Notes under the pieces: generated by a model
The model's input: the letters and a program-made list of their open reading frames with translations, nothing else
Told to the model about the DNA's origin: nothing
The model's database searches: none
Shown here: positions 1-12,639 of the stretch, in pieces
Numbering within the stretch: the first letter of the stretch is position 1
How the letters are laid out: every line of letters begins with the position of its first letter
Origin: Aporrectodea caliginosa
Lineage: Eukaryota > Annelida > Clitellata > Crassiclitellata > Lumbricidae
Assembly: GCA_020284085.1 (NCBI GenBank)
Contig: JACEVL010000018.1
Coordinates: 1,626,001-1,690,000 of the forward strand
DNA length: 64,000 nt
Direction of reading: 5' to 3'
Made by a program: the position numbers and the translations under genes

Positions 1-260
1 TCGACGTGCTTCACAATTGAAATGACGTAACAATAGGCCTTTATTCTCTAAATTTAAACTTAATAACAATTGACTTTTCACAATTGAAGTGACGTAACAA
101 AGGCCTTTATTCGCTAAATTAAAATTACAATGATAGGCGTGATTCACATTGAAATGACGTAGCAATAGACTTTATTCTCCAATTTAAACTTAACGACAAT
201 AGACTTTTCATAATTGTAGTGACGTAACAAAGACCTTTATTCTCTAAATCTAAAACTACC
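1..260. repeat. Intronic minisatellite carrying CRE-like TGACGTAA sites (copy A)
   Basis: Four diverged monomers of about 65 bp, each beginning near (A)A(A/G)TGACGTA(A/G)CAA and continuing into CTTTATTCTC(T/C)(A)AA. Odd and even monomers differ, suggesting a dimeric unit of about 130 bp. It lies in the intron before exon 4 of SLC17 copy A. The same array, with five to six monomers, is found at the equivalent place in copy B (about 32040-32370), so it predates the gene duplication. TGACGTAA resembles a CREB/ATF site, but function is only a guess. Confidence 0.75.
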
Positions 261-501
261 AATTGAAGACGCCAGAAGATAGCTGCGGTTTTCAGTCCGG
301 AGTTGAATTAATCGGGAATCAAGTGAAATTGGAAAATATATATATATATATTATACATATACACATATAATATATATTATGCATATGCCCTATACTGGTG
401 TTGACCGTAAGCGTATACAGTCAACACAAGGATATAATATAACAGTCTTCAAAAGATTCGCAGTCAGCAATATGTAGGCCCCTATATTATATACATAGAT
501 G

Positions 502-509
502 TTCACACT
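502..509. other. 8-bp target site duplication, left (hAT composite copy 1)
   Basis: TTCACACT precedes the element and is repeated exactly at 5349-5356 after it. Eight-bp duplications are the hallmark of hAT transposition. Confidence 0.9.
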
Positions 510-554
510 CAGGGGCGCAACCGGAACATTTTCCTGGGGGGTGCTCATATTGCA

Positions 555-622
555 AGCGCCGAAGGCGCGAAGCTGCGAGTGCCGAAGGCGCGAAGCTGCG
601 AGTGCCGAAGGCGCGAAGCCTA
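555..622. repeat. GC-rich subterminal tandem repeat of the hAT element
   Basis: Three near-identical units of about 23-24 bp with the core GCCGAAGGCGCGAAGCTGC lie just inside the hAT terminus. The mirror copy is at about 30826-30895 in the other element. Subterminal repeats are common transposase-binding sites in hAT elements; that role is inferred. Confidence 0.7.
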
Positions 623-1499
623 TTCCGACTAGGGGGTCTGGGGGAGCGTCGTAAGCTCCCCCAGCGGGGTCTGGGGCGGAGCCCCAGAAGCCAACGCATT
701 TTGTAGCAGTTGATATCACATGGAGCACGTTTCAGGGCAATTTAGGCCATTGTTTGCAAGCTCTGTTTCTGAGCGATAAAGTCATGAAAACCTCATATAA
801 GAAATTGTATTTCCAGATTCCCAGACTCAGGGTTGCCACAAGATTAATAAAACAAAATTCCATGACCTTTTTCAATGGCATTAAGACTTACTTTAAATTT
901 TGAATATAGATATGCTATTTATCAAGTTCCTGAAGTTCACTTTTTCTATAAAAGTGTTTTTCAAAGCTGTTTAACTGAACATAGAATTCTCTTCTGCTTC
1001 TTCAGCTGCCTTTCACTTGTTTATTGAAGAAACTCTATGTCTTTGCATAATCCCTTTTCTTGTCCACAGTGTTCATTTCCTGGTCGTTTTCCTCCTTTTT
1101 CTTTTTTTGGATTGTTTTTTGTTTTGTTCATCAAGGTGCTATTCCACACTTGCTTCTATAGCAGCTTTAGCATAAGTTATCATTGATGGTGTATTAGAAT
1201 CTTGTTGCAACTTTACATCACCAGCTTTCATTATCTTGAATAATTTTGTCTGCAGTGCTTTCTTGTTGACAACCACATAATTAGTGTTCATGAAAATTAT
1301 TATTATTAATGGGATAATGTAGAAATCAAGTTATTATTACTGAGTCAGAGTAGGTCTAAACACCATGCAGAGTCCACATGTTTCACATCTCAAACATGAC
1401 TGGTGTTAGCTTTAAGCAGAAGAAGTGTTTCAAAGTTGGTGTCGGACAGCCTGTTCTGATATAAAAAAAACCCGGCTTGTTTCAACACAATATGTGCCG

Positions 1500-1685
1500 A
1501 GTGCCGAATAGTGAGTTGATTTTAAAATAAATGAGTTATTACTCAAACTCACAGAAAATATGAATTATTTCAAAGTCATAACTCACACTCTTTAAGGTGA
1601 GTTAACTCAAACTCACAAATCACAGCAAGTGAGTTAACTCGTGAGTTTCAACTCATCTGAGTTAACTCATACCCAACACTGACTA
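1500..1685. repeat. Block rich in palindrome GAGTTAACTC
   Basis: Repeated GAGTTAACTC and ACTCAAACTCAC words end in CATACCCAACACTG, which resembles a hAT terminus (CAGTGTTG in reverse). This may be a further degenerate element inside the composite; no left end was found. It is repeated inverted at about 29760-29945. Confidence 0.5.
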
Positions 1686-2153
1686 TATGTATAGTTCAAT
1701 TACACACACTAGGTCAGTATTAACTATTTTTATTTTTGGCACTGATGCATATAGGTTCAGACTGCAGGGAGCAACAATTTTATACTAATGTGTAAAAGAT
1801 AAGACAAAGCCTATGCCCCCCAACAGAACCAAAAATTGGGCGTAAGTTACATGAAGTGAACTGTCTCTCCTCGCTCTCGGTATCTCCCTCCCTCCATCAC
1901 TTTATCTCTCTGTCTCTCTCTCTGTCACTCTCTCCACGAACATGCCTCTCCTGTCCTAACAATGCCTCCCTTAGTCATCTGTCTGCCTGACTGACTCCTT
2001 TGGATCTTGAGCTGGAGCCGATTCCCCCACCTATCGATTTTGTTTTGACTAAGCCCCTGTGAGAAAGCTGGTTTCGGTGACATCAATGTTTTGGGCACTG
2101 TAGAAATCTCGAGATTATGATTACGACTGTTTTACTGAGCAAGATGGACATTG

Positions 2154-2272
<119 letters not shown>

Positions 2273-2375
2273 TCCCTTTCCCCTTCTCTCTCTGAAGCCA
2301 GTCAAGGAACCATGGCTCATATTTCTATACCTTATGATGGTTTTACAGACGATTCTGACTTACAACCACTTCTAC

Positions 2376-3817
2376 CAGGGCCGTAGCGAGGCATGTGCCA
2401 ACGGTGCCACGGCACAGGGCGCAACTTAAGAGGGGCGCAAATTTTGAGGCGGAATGATTTAATTACTAATTAGGCCTACTTCATCTTGAAATATGTATTA
2501 TAAATGAAATAAATGTACTAATATGAAATAATAGCAATTTAACAAATCTGGCATAGACCGAAATGGGCGCAGAAGCCAAATAGAGCCTGATTGGTGGAAA
2601 TTTACGTTGAGAAAAGGGCGCTTGCGATACTGCTCTATGATTGTTGGAAAAGCGAGCGAAAGAACGCGGTTCTTTAGGCGCGTAGTTTAGTCTACAAAAC
2701 GAGGCGAGGCACTGAGAAGAGGCTCTTATGGACGATTTTGCATGTACCGTCCCTGCTTACTGGAAAAATGCATTGCTACTGAATGGACCCAGTGGCGTAA
2801 CGAAGGGTTTCAGGGCCCGAGGGCAAGGATTGATGACTGCACCCCTTTTAATTTTTGTTGTTGACTTTTAATCGTTCTTGTCATAGTAGCCTACTGTGTA
2901 CCCCTGAAAGCTAATTTTGCGCCCCTTGTGCTGCGCCCGGGGGCGATTGCCCCCCTTTGACCGCCCTTCGTCGCGCCACTGAATGGACTTTAGCTATAGT
3001 TCGATCCCGATGAAACTGTAATGTTGGAAAAGACAGCTAACTTAATCAGACAGAATGATAAATATAACTTTCGCGTAATTGGATGTGGAAACCGTTTTCC
3101 GGTATATCCCGTGAATTTCTTTTAGTTAAACTATAATCAGAACTTTGGAAATGGCGAGTGTTGAGTTGTCAGTGCCAGCTTATGCAGAGCTAGATGATTA
3201 ATTTATTTTAATCCAGAAAATTACACAGCGGCAAGAAGAACAGGCAGAAGTGCTAAAGAGTATTATATTATATAGTAAGTGCTATAAGACAGGGAGTGAA
3301 CCCCAGACCGATAATGAAAGTAGGCCTACTGGTGCTGGGACGAGGAGCCCAATCAGAACGGACACTTTTCTGACGCCACCAAAGCTGGTCGTAGGCTCTA
3401 ACTCGGCCTAGTATCTGAAGAGCTGAAAGACATGGCGGCTGGTGGCGCTATACAAGTTACCGTATGGACGAGGCCCCTTATGCCTGCTTTATAAACCCCG
3501 TGTTGATTGGACGATGGGACACCCATGGCTTGCGGTGGGGAATTGAACCCGAGGAAAGTCGAATCCTTTCCTCATGGAACTTTCCAAAACCTCCCTGTCC
3601 TCAAGGTCTCTTCAACAGCGAACTAAATCTGAAGTTACTAAAATGAAATGTTAATAGAGGCACAGCAATTTCGTGTCTATTTTCTTTAAAAGACAAAGCC
3701 TTATATTATAGGCTATTTGAGTCAACATATTTAATTATTGGTTGATTTTATCTTTGAGGGGTGGGGTTCTAGATTTTCGCTCGGCACAGGGCGCAATTTT
3801 AGCTTGCTACGGCCCTG
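2376..3817 (+). mobile_element. Nested hAT element, second level (1.44 kb)
   Basis: Termini CAGGGCCGTAGC and GCTACGGCCCTG are inverted repeats. The 8-bp duplication ACTTCTAC occurs exactly at 2368-2375 and 3818-3825. No transposase ORF is visible. The element is inserted within the larger hAT composite and is itself the host of a 192-bp element. Confidence 0.88.
2790..2981 (+). mobile_element. Nested hAT MITE, third level (192 bp)
   Basis: Starts CAGTGGCGTAACGAAGGG and ends CCCTTCGTCGCGCCACTG (TIRs of about 18 bp with mismatches). Flanks are AATGGACC (2782-2789) and AATGGACT (2982-2989), an 8-bp duplication with one change. It is a miniature hAT inserted in the second-level hAT. Confidence 0.85.
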
Positions 3818-3870
3818 ACTTCTACAACCAAACTATGCACATTTATATACCGTTTGAAATAATCAGAGTT

Positions 3871-3940
3871 ACTTGATAGTGTAGTGGTTAGCATGCTAGA
3901 CTGTCAAAGGAGAGGGGGTTCAAATCCCCGCCAGGGCAGA
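3871..3940 (+). other. tRNA-derived (SINE-head-like) sequence
   Basis: Contains a tRNA-like A box TAGTGTAGTGG and B box GGTTCAAATCC at normal spacing, with a GTC-like anticodon loop resembling tRNA-Asp. The acceptor ends do not pair and the T stem has a mismatch, so it is not a functional tRNA gene. It lies inside hAT copy 1 and is repeated inverted at about 27533-27602. Confidence 0.6.
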
Positions 3941-4862
3941 AATTTGGTTTAAGATGTCTGTTCACGTGCGCCACTGGCCAACTCAACAACGATGAGTACA
4001 CTGACTGTACATTGTCTGTGGGATGAGACGGCCAGAAAAAGGACTGGCATGCCTGCATGGCTACCCGCCGTCGACCGTATGTTGTGGTTAGTCATGGCTA
4101 AGAACATGAAGTCAACACCACTATCATACCCATGGTTATCTCAGGGGTCAGGGCTAGCTTCAGGCACTGCTCGTCTCGTCTTCCGATATTCAGATTATCC
4201 CAATTGTCTACAACTCTTCCAGGGACAATCCAATACAATCGTTCTAACCGAATCTACAATTCTCTAATACACTAGTGAACAAAATTAAGCACGATCCTGA
4301 CACAAGAATTTTCTTCAACAATAAAATAATCAAAAAGAATTGAATCACACTACCGGTAAATTCTAACACATACTTTTAACTTGACACAAATGTGCACTAA
4401 AGTCTAATACGTTCAAGTGCAGACTGAGCCAAGTACGACTGATACGGTGCTAACTCAACTGACTCCTTCAAATCTGGACTCAAGAGTTATTTGTTTTCTA
4501 AGGCTTACCCTGCTGTTAGTTGGCAAGAGGTAAAATAGTGTGCACTTGTAGGCCTACTTACCATCGAGCTGCAGTGACTTGATTCGAAAACCGACAGATA
4601 ACATTGTTCAAATAATTTCAAAAGCGCTCCGCTAGGCAAACACTTTCTTTATTTATCAATTTTAGTTATTTAACATTTATTTATAATCTCCTGTACACTG
4701 AATGTAGCTAAGAAAATGAAGTCATCGAGTATTGAGATGAACTGAGCTAATCTCTCTGTCTCCTCCCACTCTGAAAGCCACACAGAATATTATGTATTTA
4801 AGCATCTATGTAATATATGTGTATATATATGTATGCATGCCTGTATGTATGCATGTATGTAT

Positions 4863-4898
<36 letters not shown>

Positions 4899-5786
4899 TT
4901 TCATATATATATATATGAATCTAATACATAGGCCTATCACAGATGTCTTCATACTCAGTTGTCCTGCATGTCTCATATTTCGGACCGCTCTGCCCTACCT
5001 TGTAGAATGATAAATTGTGCGTCACATTCCTCCTCAGACCACATGATCTAGGCCAACTCCGGCTTTGAAGAAAATCTATCTGTCAACGACCAAATTTGCA
5101 AATGTGGTTTCCAGTGGAATCAGGCTCAGAGAGTAAGGTATTCAGTATCAGTGCAATATATAATCCTACAAGACTGCAGTCGTCTTGCTTCCTTAGCAGC
5201 ATTGTCCGGCTTCAGGCATCTCGGTAATTCTTGCATACCCCCCCACCCCACCCCAAAAAACTCTTCGGATTTGGAAAAATTGTGTGGGTCACATTTTTAA
5301 CCCTGGGGGTGCTCAAGCACCCCCAGCACCCCCCTAGTTGCGCCCCTGTTCACACTTGAATGTTTTAGTCGTTGTATACAACCTATTGGCCTATATACGT
5401 ACACAGGATCAGAACTAATGGACAGTGGTGTTCAAAACTCTTTACCAAATGCTCAGTTTTTAACATATGATATTCTGCATCTATTTCTTCACCTTCCTAC
5501 AACAGGCAGTGTACACCTCTGTAGGCTGTAGCGTCAAAATAGGTTTGAGATCGATGGAAAAGTCTTCCAGCTGAGTTCCCTTTCTAAGTAATAGGTTTCT
5601 GGTAATCAGATATGATAAACTCTACATCGTCACTGAAATAACGCAGATGACAACAGTCGATGGCGCTCATTAGAAATCAGTCAAAGGGTGGTCCTCTTCA
5701 TGATCGGATTTTAGGCGCTTACCATTTTAAGAATCCGACAATAAGTTCTACGGGTCTAAGACTTCTTTTGTCTTCTGGTTCAATAG

Positions 5787-8700
5787 GAACGATGAGTGGA
5801 ACTGTATTAGCGTTGGTTGTCTCTGGATTCCTATGTGACATCGATGTTGACAACGGATGGCCTCTCATCTTCTACGCCTATGGTCAGAGCATACACGTCT
5901 CAAGATATGTAATTTATTGTATTGTATTGTATTTAAAAATTTATAAAGCGCCTCTCACAGTGCACACCAATCAGAGGCGCTCCCAGTGCGAAAGTCCCCG
6001 AGAATAAAGACAAGTTTTAAGGTAGCGAAAAGATGTAGTATGCAGGGCCAACAGATAGTATGGTGGAGCGAATTAAGGGGGAAGTTGATTCCATAGCCAA
6101 GGGCCAATGCAGGCAAAAGCACGGGACTGGGCTATGGCCGTTCTCACACGAGGAACAAAAAGGTCAAGACGATCCGAAGAGCGGAGCGGGCGAAGAGAAG
6201 TAGCCGAGGTAGGCCGACGTATTGAGTCACAGACGTTTTTCGGGGCAAGACCTAGGTAGGATCGGCAAATGAGGACAAGTAGCCTACCTTTAACTGGATG
6301 CGTGTAGTACGAAGAAGCCAACACAGACCAATTGACTAAGTGTTGGGTGGGGATAAGAGATTCCACCTTAGCTCGATTCCACGTCACTGAAGAACTTGCT
6401 CAAGGGCTCTACGCAGTGACTGCTTCCTTACACCCTTCATACAATCTTACAGCACACTTTGATAGACCCCAAGGACAAGGGCTGATCATCATTATCAGAC
6501 TATCCATGCAGTCATGCACTCATTCTTAGGCCTACCTAGCTTACTGTGGCTGCCTACAGATAGCAGATCTTCCATCTTCAGCTGCAATTGAGCGTCTCTT
6601 TAGCATTGCTGGACAAATTAACTCACTCACCCAGGCGCAATAAACTAAGTTCTCTAACAAACTATCATTTTGAAAAACTTCTACTACTAAAAATCAAGTA
6701 AACTCTAACTTGTTTTAATGGATCATAATTTCCTCTTTTTCGCTCATGTTTTCAATTAGCAATGAACAGCTGTGCAGTTTAAGAGATATACATAATTATG
6801 TCCTTGGGCCTGTTACATTCATTTATAGTCTTCCTATACATTTAAGCAGGCTCTATGTATATACGCTATGTTCAACCATAATGTTGCATATATTTATTAT
6901 TATACTACATATGTTTATGCTATAGATGTGTGTGCGTTGTTGTGCAACCTTCATTGCGCAGGCCTGAGATTTGATTAGAGACATGGGTTAAAGACTTGGT
7001 GTTCATCTCTACTTTAATGCTTAAGAACCTAGCTTATAGACTGAATATACTAAGTCGACGGCCTAGTTACTGACTGAGGTTGGTGGTGCCATAGAAACGA
7101 CACCCTGTTAGGTCAGGTATTTGAGCCCATTACATCCGAATTGTCATTTTCTGTCAAGCATGTACTTAAGGGTTTCTTCTTTCTTCCGATCTGTATGCCA
7201 GCACACTCAACAATCCCCCAGACTAGCTGCCTTTATTAATGTCTCTGTCTCTGTCTCACTCTCTTTCTCTTTCTCTTATTGTCCTCAATGTGGGTCGACA
7301 CACTAAACTACGCTACATATATTATATACAATATATAGATCACTTCAGTGAATCATTGACATATGCAAGAATAATTTTTAAGCCATCTGTCCAAGCTACG
7401 CCCGCCATTGATTACACTATAGTCACAATCTATACGCTAACATAAATCCTGTCTAATACTTCTTTAGTGCTGTTGCAATAATTAAATCACTCAATGTGAA
7501 TTATTATCAAATGCATATTAATCGTTGATGTTAGGCGGAATGACATTTGTCTGGTTGGTTTCGTGGAACTTCCTCGTCTACAACAGTCCGAAGGAACATC
7601 CGAGAATAGATCCAATCGAACGCAACTACATCATGTCCACCATTGGACCAGACGTCTACGAAAGTGTAAGTCTGCCAAAGAAAGGTTATCTGATAGATTG
7701 ACACCAGTTCCAGGCTAGTATCAATTACATTGCAAATGTAATCCAGATATTACTGCAATTACATGTTTACAAATGTAATTGAATTAGGCCTATAATTACA
7801 ATTACAATTATTTTATTGTGGAAGTACTTCAATTACAATTACATTTTGATTGTAATTCAATTATAAATTAATTTTCAATTATTCCTTTAAAATTGGCAAA
7901 TGATTTAGATTTTTTCTAAATTTTTTTATTTACTCTACTTTAAACTAAAGCATCCAATGGGCCTGTAAATTGTAATCTATACATTCAATTATTGTATTAT
8001 AAGTATTATAAGTTTGTAAAATATCCGAAATACAATTTACAACTATGATCCATTAAAACAAGTTAGAGTTTACTTGATTTTTAGGAATAGAAGTTTTTAA
8101 AAATGATAGTTTGTTAGAGAATTAAGTTGATTGCGCCTATGTGAGTGAGTCAATTTGTCCAGCAGTGCTAAAGAGACGCTCAACTGCAGCTGAAGATCAT
8201 GGGTGCTCTGTTATCTGTAGGCAGCCACAGTAGGCTATAGGTAAGAATGAGCGCATAACTGCATGGATAGTCTGATAATGATGGTCAGCCCTTGTCTTTG
8301 GGGTCTATTAAAGTGTACTGTAAGATTGTAAGAGGGGTGTAAGGAAGGAGTCACTGCGTAGAGCCCTTGAGCAAGTTCTTCAGTCACAGCATAACATCGA
8401 TGGCACCATAGATGTTATGTTGTATGGACGCGTTTGCAATTATGCACTTTTGAAATAGAGCAAAACAAATTCAGTTGTATTGTCTAAATATACAACTCAC
8501 CGCAGAACCTCTTTAATGCACCCAGTAGAACTAGGAATGACCAACTGGTTGTTTGATAATGCGTAATTATGTGATAGGTTAGTGGAAAACTGATAACTCG
8601 CCTAAGCTGTCCCAGTTTGCCACCCTTCATTTTGATTTAACACAATACCTGATGTAATTCTTTAAGTTTAATGCTGTTTAACGAAAGATGACTCACGTTC

Positions 8701-11700
8701 TTGTAGGTTCTTGTAGGGTTTTAAAATTCGCACCCACAATTTGTAGCGTTGTCTGTCAACAGCATAAAGAGACGAGCACACCGTGGCGCAAGATTATGAC
8801 ATCGGGACCTGTGTGGTCGATAATAACGGCTCACAGTTGTAACAACTGGACCAACTACACGATACTCGTCTGCGTTCCGATGTACATGAAAGAAGTGCTT
8901 CGATTTGAAGTCAAACAGGTAACACTTCTCAAAACAGTGTGGGAACTTCGTCGTGTAAATATGCCATGAATGGCTGTCTTGGTGTAAACTCAGATTAAAC
9001 TCTCGTTTTGGATTTCTTAGATCATCAAGGTTTTACGATATATATAGATGCTCAACTAGATAAATACATACAACATATATCCACGCAAGCAGATTTTCAA
9101 AAAAGAGAGCAAATCAAAGAGATTCTTGCACAAAACCTCGAAATCCAAGATGATTTACATAAGTATCTATAAACGTAGAACAATGCAGAAAGATAGCAAA
9201 TAGTTGCATTTTTCATCTTCAAGCAGAAGTTTGACGGTTTGATTCTATCTAATTGTCTCTTGTATGTGTTCTAAATCTCTGTCTCTTTTTCTTTGCTGCG
9301 ATGTAGAACGGCGTTCTATCGGCCCTTCCACATGTAATCAGTTTTTTTGCTGCCATTGGATCTGGACAAATTTCCGATCTGCTGATCTCCAGGGGAATTC
9401 TATCGACGAAGGCCACCAGAAAGTTGGCTCAGAATATATGTGAGGAGTCCATTTCGTTTACTCGATGTATACTGTTATGACTCATGCTGGCTTTAAATTA
9501 ATCTACTAGCTTTCTAAGTTTACCACCTGTCATCATCTATCATGAAGTACTTTTCGTAATCCTCATCATTTTCATAAGCATCCTCCTCCTTATCATCATC
9601 ATTCATACTCATGGCTCGGTTAGCCAAAGGGAATACTCTTCTCTCACTTTGCGTAATTGCGTAATGCTAGTTACGCGCCTGAGCAGAACTGAGTAAGTAA
9701 GTAAGTAAGAATGTTCTTTATTAAAAGCAAGCAAACGCTCAGCGCTTTACATACAAAGTCAGAAATAATTTATGTATAAAGAAAACGAATAATTAGAAGA
9801 TAATTAAGTCAACTAGAAAACAGATGTCTAACTGTACAACATCCTAGCCTAGTGGCCACCTTTGGATTCAGCATGAAGTTCAGCATTAAGCTACAACCGA
9901 TGAGAGCCCAACATGATTTGACATGATTTCTCAGTTCTTAAAAGAACCGGAATGAGTTGGAGTTGTAACGGTGCATGATTTTTTAGATTGAAGTGACAAT
10001 AGGCGGTGTTGTTCTCTTTAATGCAGCTACTACTATTCCCGCCGCATTGCTGATAGCGTTGGGTTTCGTCAACTGTGAGATGCGTTCTCTGGCGGTGGCT
10101 CTGCTCTGTCTCACTGTAGGCATAAACAGCACCTGTAGAGCAGGATTCATTATCAACCACGTCGACATCTCACCAAGGCAAGACATAATATAATCATCAT
10201 TTCCTGCTATATCGTCGACATGTTTAGAAAAATCACAGGTACATAATGGCAATCAATACTGGCGCAAGTATTCAACAGTTTAACCATAAGTGCCATACGT
10301 TCATCCGGGATGTTTCCGTAAGAAAGAAATTAACAGGACGACCTCAGCGCTCCACTCAAACGACGCCGTTTAAATAGGCGTTTGTTTGATAGAACTCGCT
10401 GTTTTGTCTGTCATGCTAACAATGGCGTCTCTGATGTGTCATTGGTATGAATTTAAATAGATCTGTTCACTGTTCTAGCACCGCATGCACTTGCTGCTGT
10501 TATCAATTCATTATTCGTTTAAATATATATTAAGTTAATGTTGATGAGCTCATTTGGTCGGAGCATCATGAATCCAGTGGACTTCATAAACCTTAGAATC
10601 GGTTGGCGAAGTGCAACGTATACCGTACAGTATTTTGCACCCTATGTTTTTTGACAGGCACTCTGGAATACTGTTTGGCATTTCAAACACAGCCGCGACA
10701 ATACCAGGAATCCTAGCACCAATCGCCGTGGGATATCTGACGCCACACGTACGAACTATTTTCGATAACTTTTCTTAATTACACTCTGACTGCATATACA
10801 CGGAAATGCTCATAATGGCACCTTTTTAGAAGCCTCACAACCGTTGCGACGGCATCTGATCTAAACTCCATGATTACATATTTATCAAGCGCCAGTATCT
10901 ACTGACCAAGCATCAATCGATGGCACTGAGTAACTTTGAGTGAGGGACTTGCCCATGGTCCTTACCCAGTCACCGTCTCAGAAAAGGCTTCAACCCGCGC
11001 TACAGAGCGAACGCTCAACCAATCGCCCTCTGTGTGCCACTTTTAAATAGACCTCCTGTATGACGTAAGTTAATATGTGCTGAATGAGTTATTCTGCTTT
11101 GAATAGTTTACATGTTTATTTACGCTATGATGGTTTCCTAATTAGAGGTGCAGTATTTTGCTGAGCCAATTATTTTGGTGCGTCGCCTTTACTTTCTAAC
11201 ATCTTGCATGATGATTAATACAGGCATTTACTCGCGTGCGCTGCAGCCCACCGAACGGATCCTTTGCATATATACGTGCGAAGTTGTTGGCTCTAGCTGT
11301 TTGTGCTGGTATTTATGGTATTGATGGTTCTAGTTGAGTAGCTGTTTGTGCTGATATTTCTGTTGTTGTAAAGCGAAGGCTAGTTGTTGTGCTGGTTTTT
11401 TGGTGTTAATCAAACTCAGTGTCTAATCTACTTACTCAGTGATGCATCATATAAATATCAACCGATAATTTGCAGACAGACGAGAGAGGAGTTGCTTAAT
11501 GGAGTTCTTTCTGTTGGTTTTAATTGACTGCTTTATCTACTTATCAATTGTTGCATCGTATAATGAGAGAGCGAGTCTCTTGCAGACTGCGAAGAATCGC
11601 TGACTCTGGCAGATTTATTTCAGTTAACAGTCATGCACTGACTAGATGTTTGTGTGCGCAGGTATGTTTGTAAGTGTGTGTAGACGTGTCTTTGTGTGTT

Positions 11701-12053
11701 GACTGCTGAAACTGATTACCTCACCTACTTACTTAGAGATGACGTATTGTATCGTGAGTCTATTGTAGGGAAGTCGTGAGGAGTGGCTGACGGTCTTCTA
11801 CATCTGCGCCGGTCTCTTCGTCTTCAGCACAGTTATTTACGCCGTGTTCGCCGATGGGGAACCACAGTCATGGTCGATGAACCAAAACGCCTCTTCAAAG
11901 GACGACGAACATGGAGTGACCACGATGCCAATGGCAAGGCTTCCGTCCATCGTCATTGACTCGACTATTAAGAACGGCATTACTAACGGCGCTTATGATG
12001 ACGCCAAGTACCAAGAGAACTCGACCACAGATGTCACGATAACGCATATGTGA
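5787..12053 (+). CDS. SLC17-family anion transporter, copy A (3' seven exons)
   Basis: Polytopic major-facilitator transporter of the SLC17 family (sialin / VGLUT / phosphate-cotransporter group), expected in a plasma, lysosomal or vesicle membrane. Exons: 5787-5882, 7535-7665, 8763-8918, 9307-9439, 10027-10177, 10658-10748, 11769-12053. All join in frame (phases 1,0,0,1,2,0). The 5' exons lie left of the window. Diagnostic stretches are PWRKIMTSGPVWSIITAH, CNNW, LPHVISFFAAIGSGQISD, FIINHVDISPRHSGILFGIS and the C-terminal FADGEPQSW signature. The intron after 10177 starts with GC rather than GT. Copy B differs at only a few percent of residues, and both reading frames are intact, which suggests both are functional. 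The substrate cannot be read from sequence. Confidence 0.88.
5912..6390 (-). mobile_element. LINE 3' fragment (reverse transcriptase C-terminus)
   Basis: On the minus strand 6387-6073 encodes an RT C-terminal tail with motifs LGLAPKNVCD, LRSSDRLDLFVPR and GPWLWNQLPP. It ends in an ACAAT-repeat tail, seen on the plus strand as ATTGTATTGTATTGTATT near 5915. It is inserted about 30 bp after the exon-4 donor of copy A and is absent at the same place in copy B. Confidence 0.75.
6410..6730 (+). mobile_element. hAT transposase C-terminal remnant
   Basis: Decayed reading frame with homology to the hAT C-terminal dimerisation segment (AIERLFSIAGQI-like, followed by RRN and a HFEKL-like end), broken by stops. 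It forms an inverted pair with about 8000-8385. It starts next to a reversed scrap of the SINE found at 8340. Confidence 0.6.
7690..8340 (-). mobile_element. hAT 3' end remnant with ATTAC-rich terminus
   Basis: Minus-strand copy of the same hAT family as 19090-19680. It carries the decayed transposase tail (8045-8225) and a long run of TAATTGTAATT-type palindromes (7720-7880). Copy B has no insertion here, so it arrived after the gene duplication. Confidence 0.6.
8340..8490 (+). repeat. SINE fragment (body and tail)
   Basis: Shares GTCACTGCGTAGAGCC...TTGAGCAAGT..TTCAGTCACA and the following tail with the more complete SINE at 34743-34985 in the same intron of copy B. The tRNA-like head is missing here because the hAT remnant cuts it off. 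Confidence 0.6.
9691..9860 (-). mobile_element. Retroelement 3' end with (TTAC)n tail
   Basis: Plus-strand AAGTAAGTAAGTAAGAATG then TTCTTTATT reads on the minus strand as an AATAAA-containing end followed by (TTAC)n. Similar ends occur at 59720 and 60364. It lies in the intron before exon 8 of copy A. Confidence 0.45.
10915..11045 (+). repeat. Old SINE-like repeat shared by both SLC17 copies
   Basis: The segment around TTTGAGTGAGG(G/A)ACTTGC...CAGTCACC is found at the same intron position in copy B (about 38715-38830). It resembles the SINE body seen at 34743 and predates the duplication. Confidence 0.35.
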
Positions 12054-12639
12054 TGAAAAAGATGTCAGATGGATAGGCCTACTTGACGCAATCTAGGCCT
12101 ATCTAGAAGATTCTGCTCTGCAATTAGGCATAATAGTCAGAGCTGTTGGTTAAATATTCTGTTCATTTTAGTTTGCTTTGCAAACGTTCCGTTGGCTGTG
12201 TCTTGAGAAGTGGAGTGAGGTGCCGATAAACAATAGGTGTTTGGGCAACTTCGACTGATTCATTGTGGACGATGACATTAAACAGGTAAACGTTCACGAT
12301 GTGACTGTTAAAGTAATTAGATTAAGAAAGTAGTTTTTTGAGAACACTGTAAAGCAATGAAAGTCTCGTTTCAAAATGAAAGACAGAGGTTCGTTTAATA
12401 CCCAGGTGAGCGTCTGTTAGTAGGCCTATGCCAAAGTCAATGTTTCATGTCTCCAGATCATCTGTGATCCTCAGTGTTTTCATCATGCTCTCCTTCGCAA
12501 TATATAGATCTTAGCGTCTGTTGCTTCTTTATTTAATTGAAGGACTGGACGATGTTTTTAAGACTTGATGTGAAAGTATGTCAAAGCAGATCCAACTTTT
12601 CTTAACGATAGTTCTATTTCTAATTATTTTAATCTTCTC

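Noticed and set aside
3871..3940. Functional tRNA-Asp gene
   Set aside because: Internal promoter boxes fit, but the acceptor stem does not pair and it sits inside a transposon, so it was annotated as tRNA-derived only.
5660..6007. ORF continuing upstream of SLC17 exon 4 (and 33131-33466 in copy B)
   Set aside because: The upstream part reads intron sequence. The conserved coding part begins after the acceptor at 5787 or 33258, and the read-through past the donor is not conserved.
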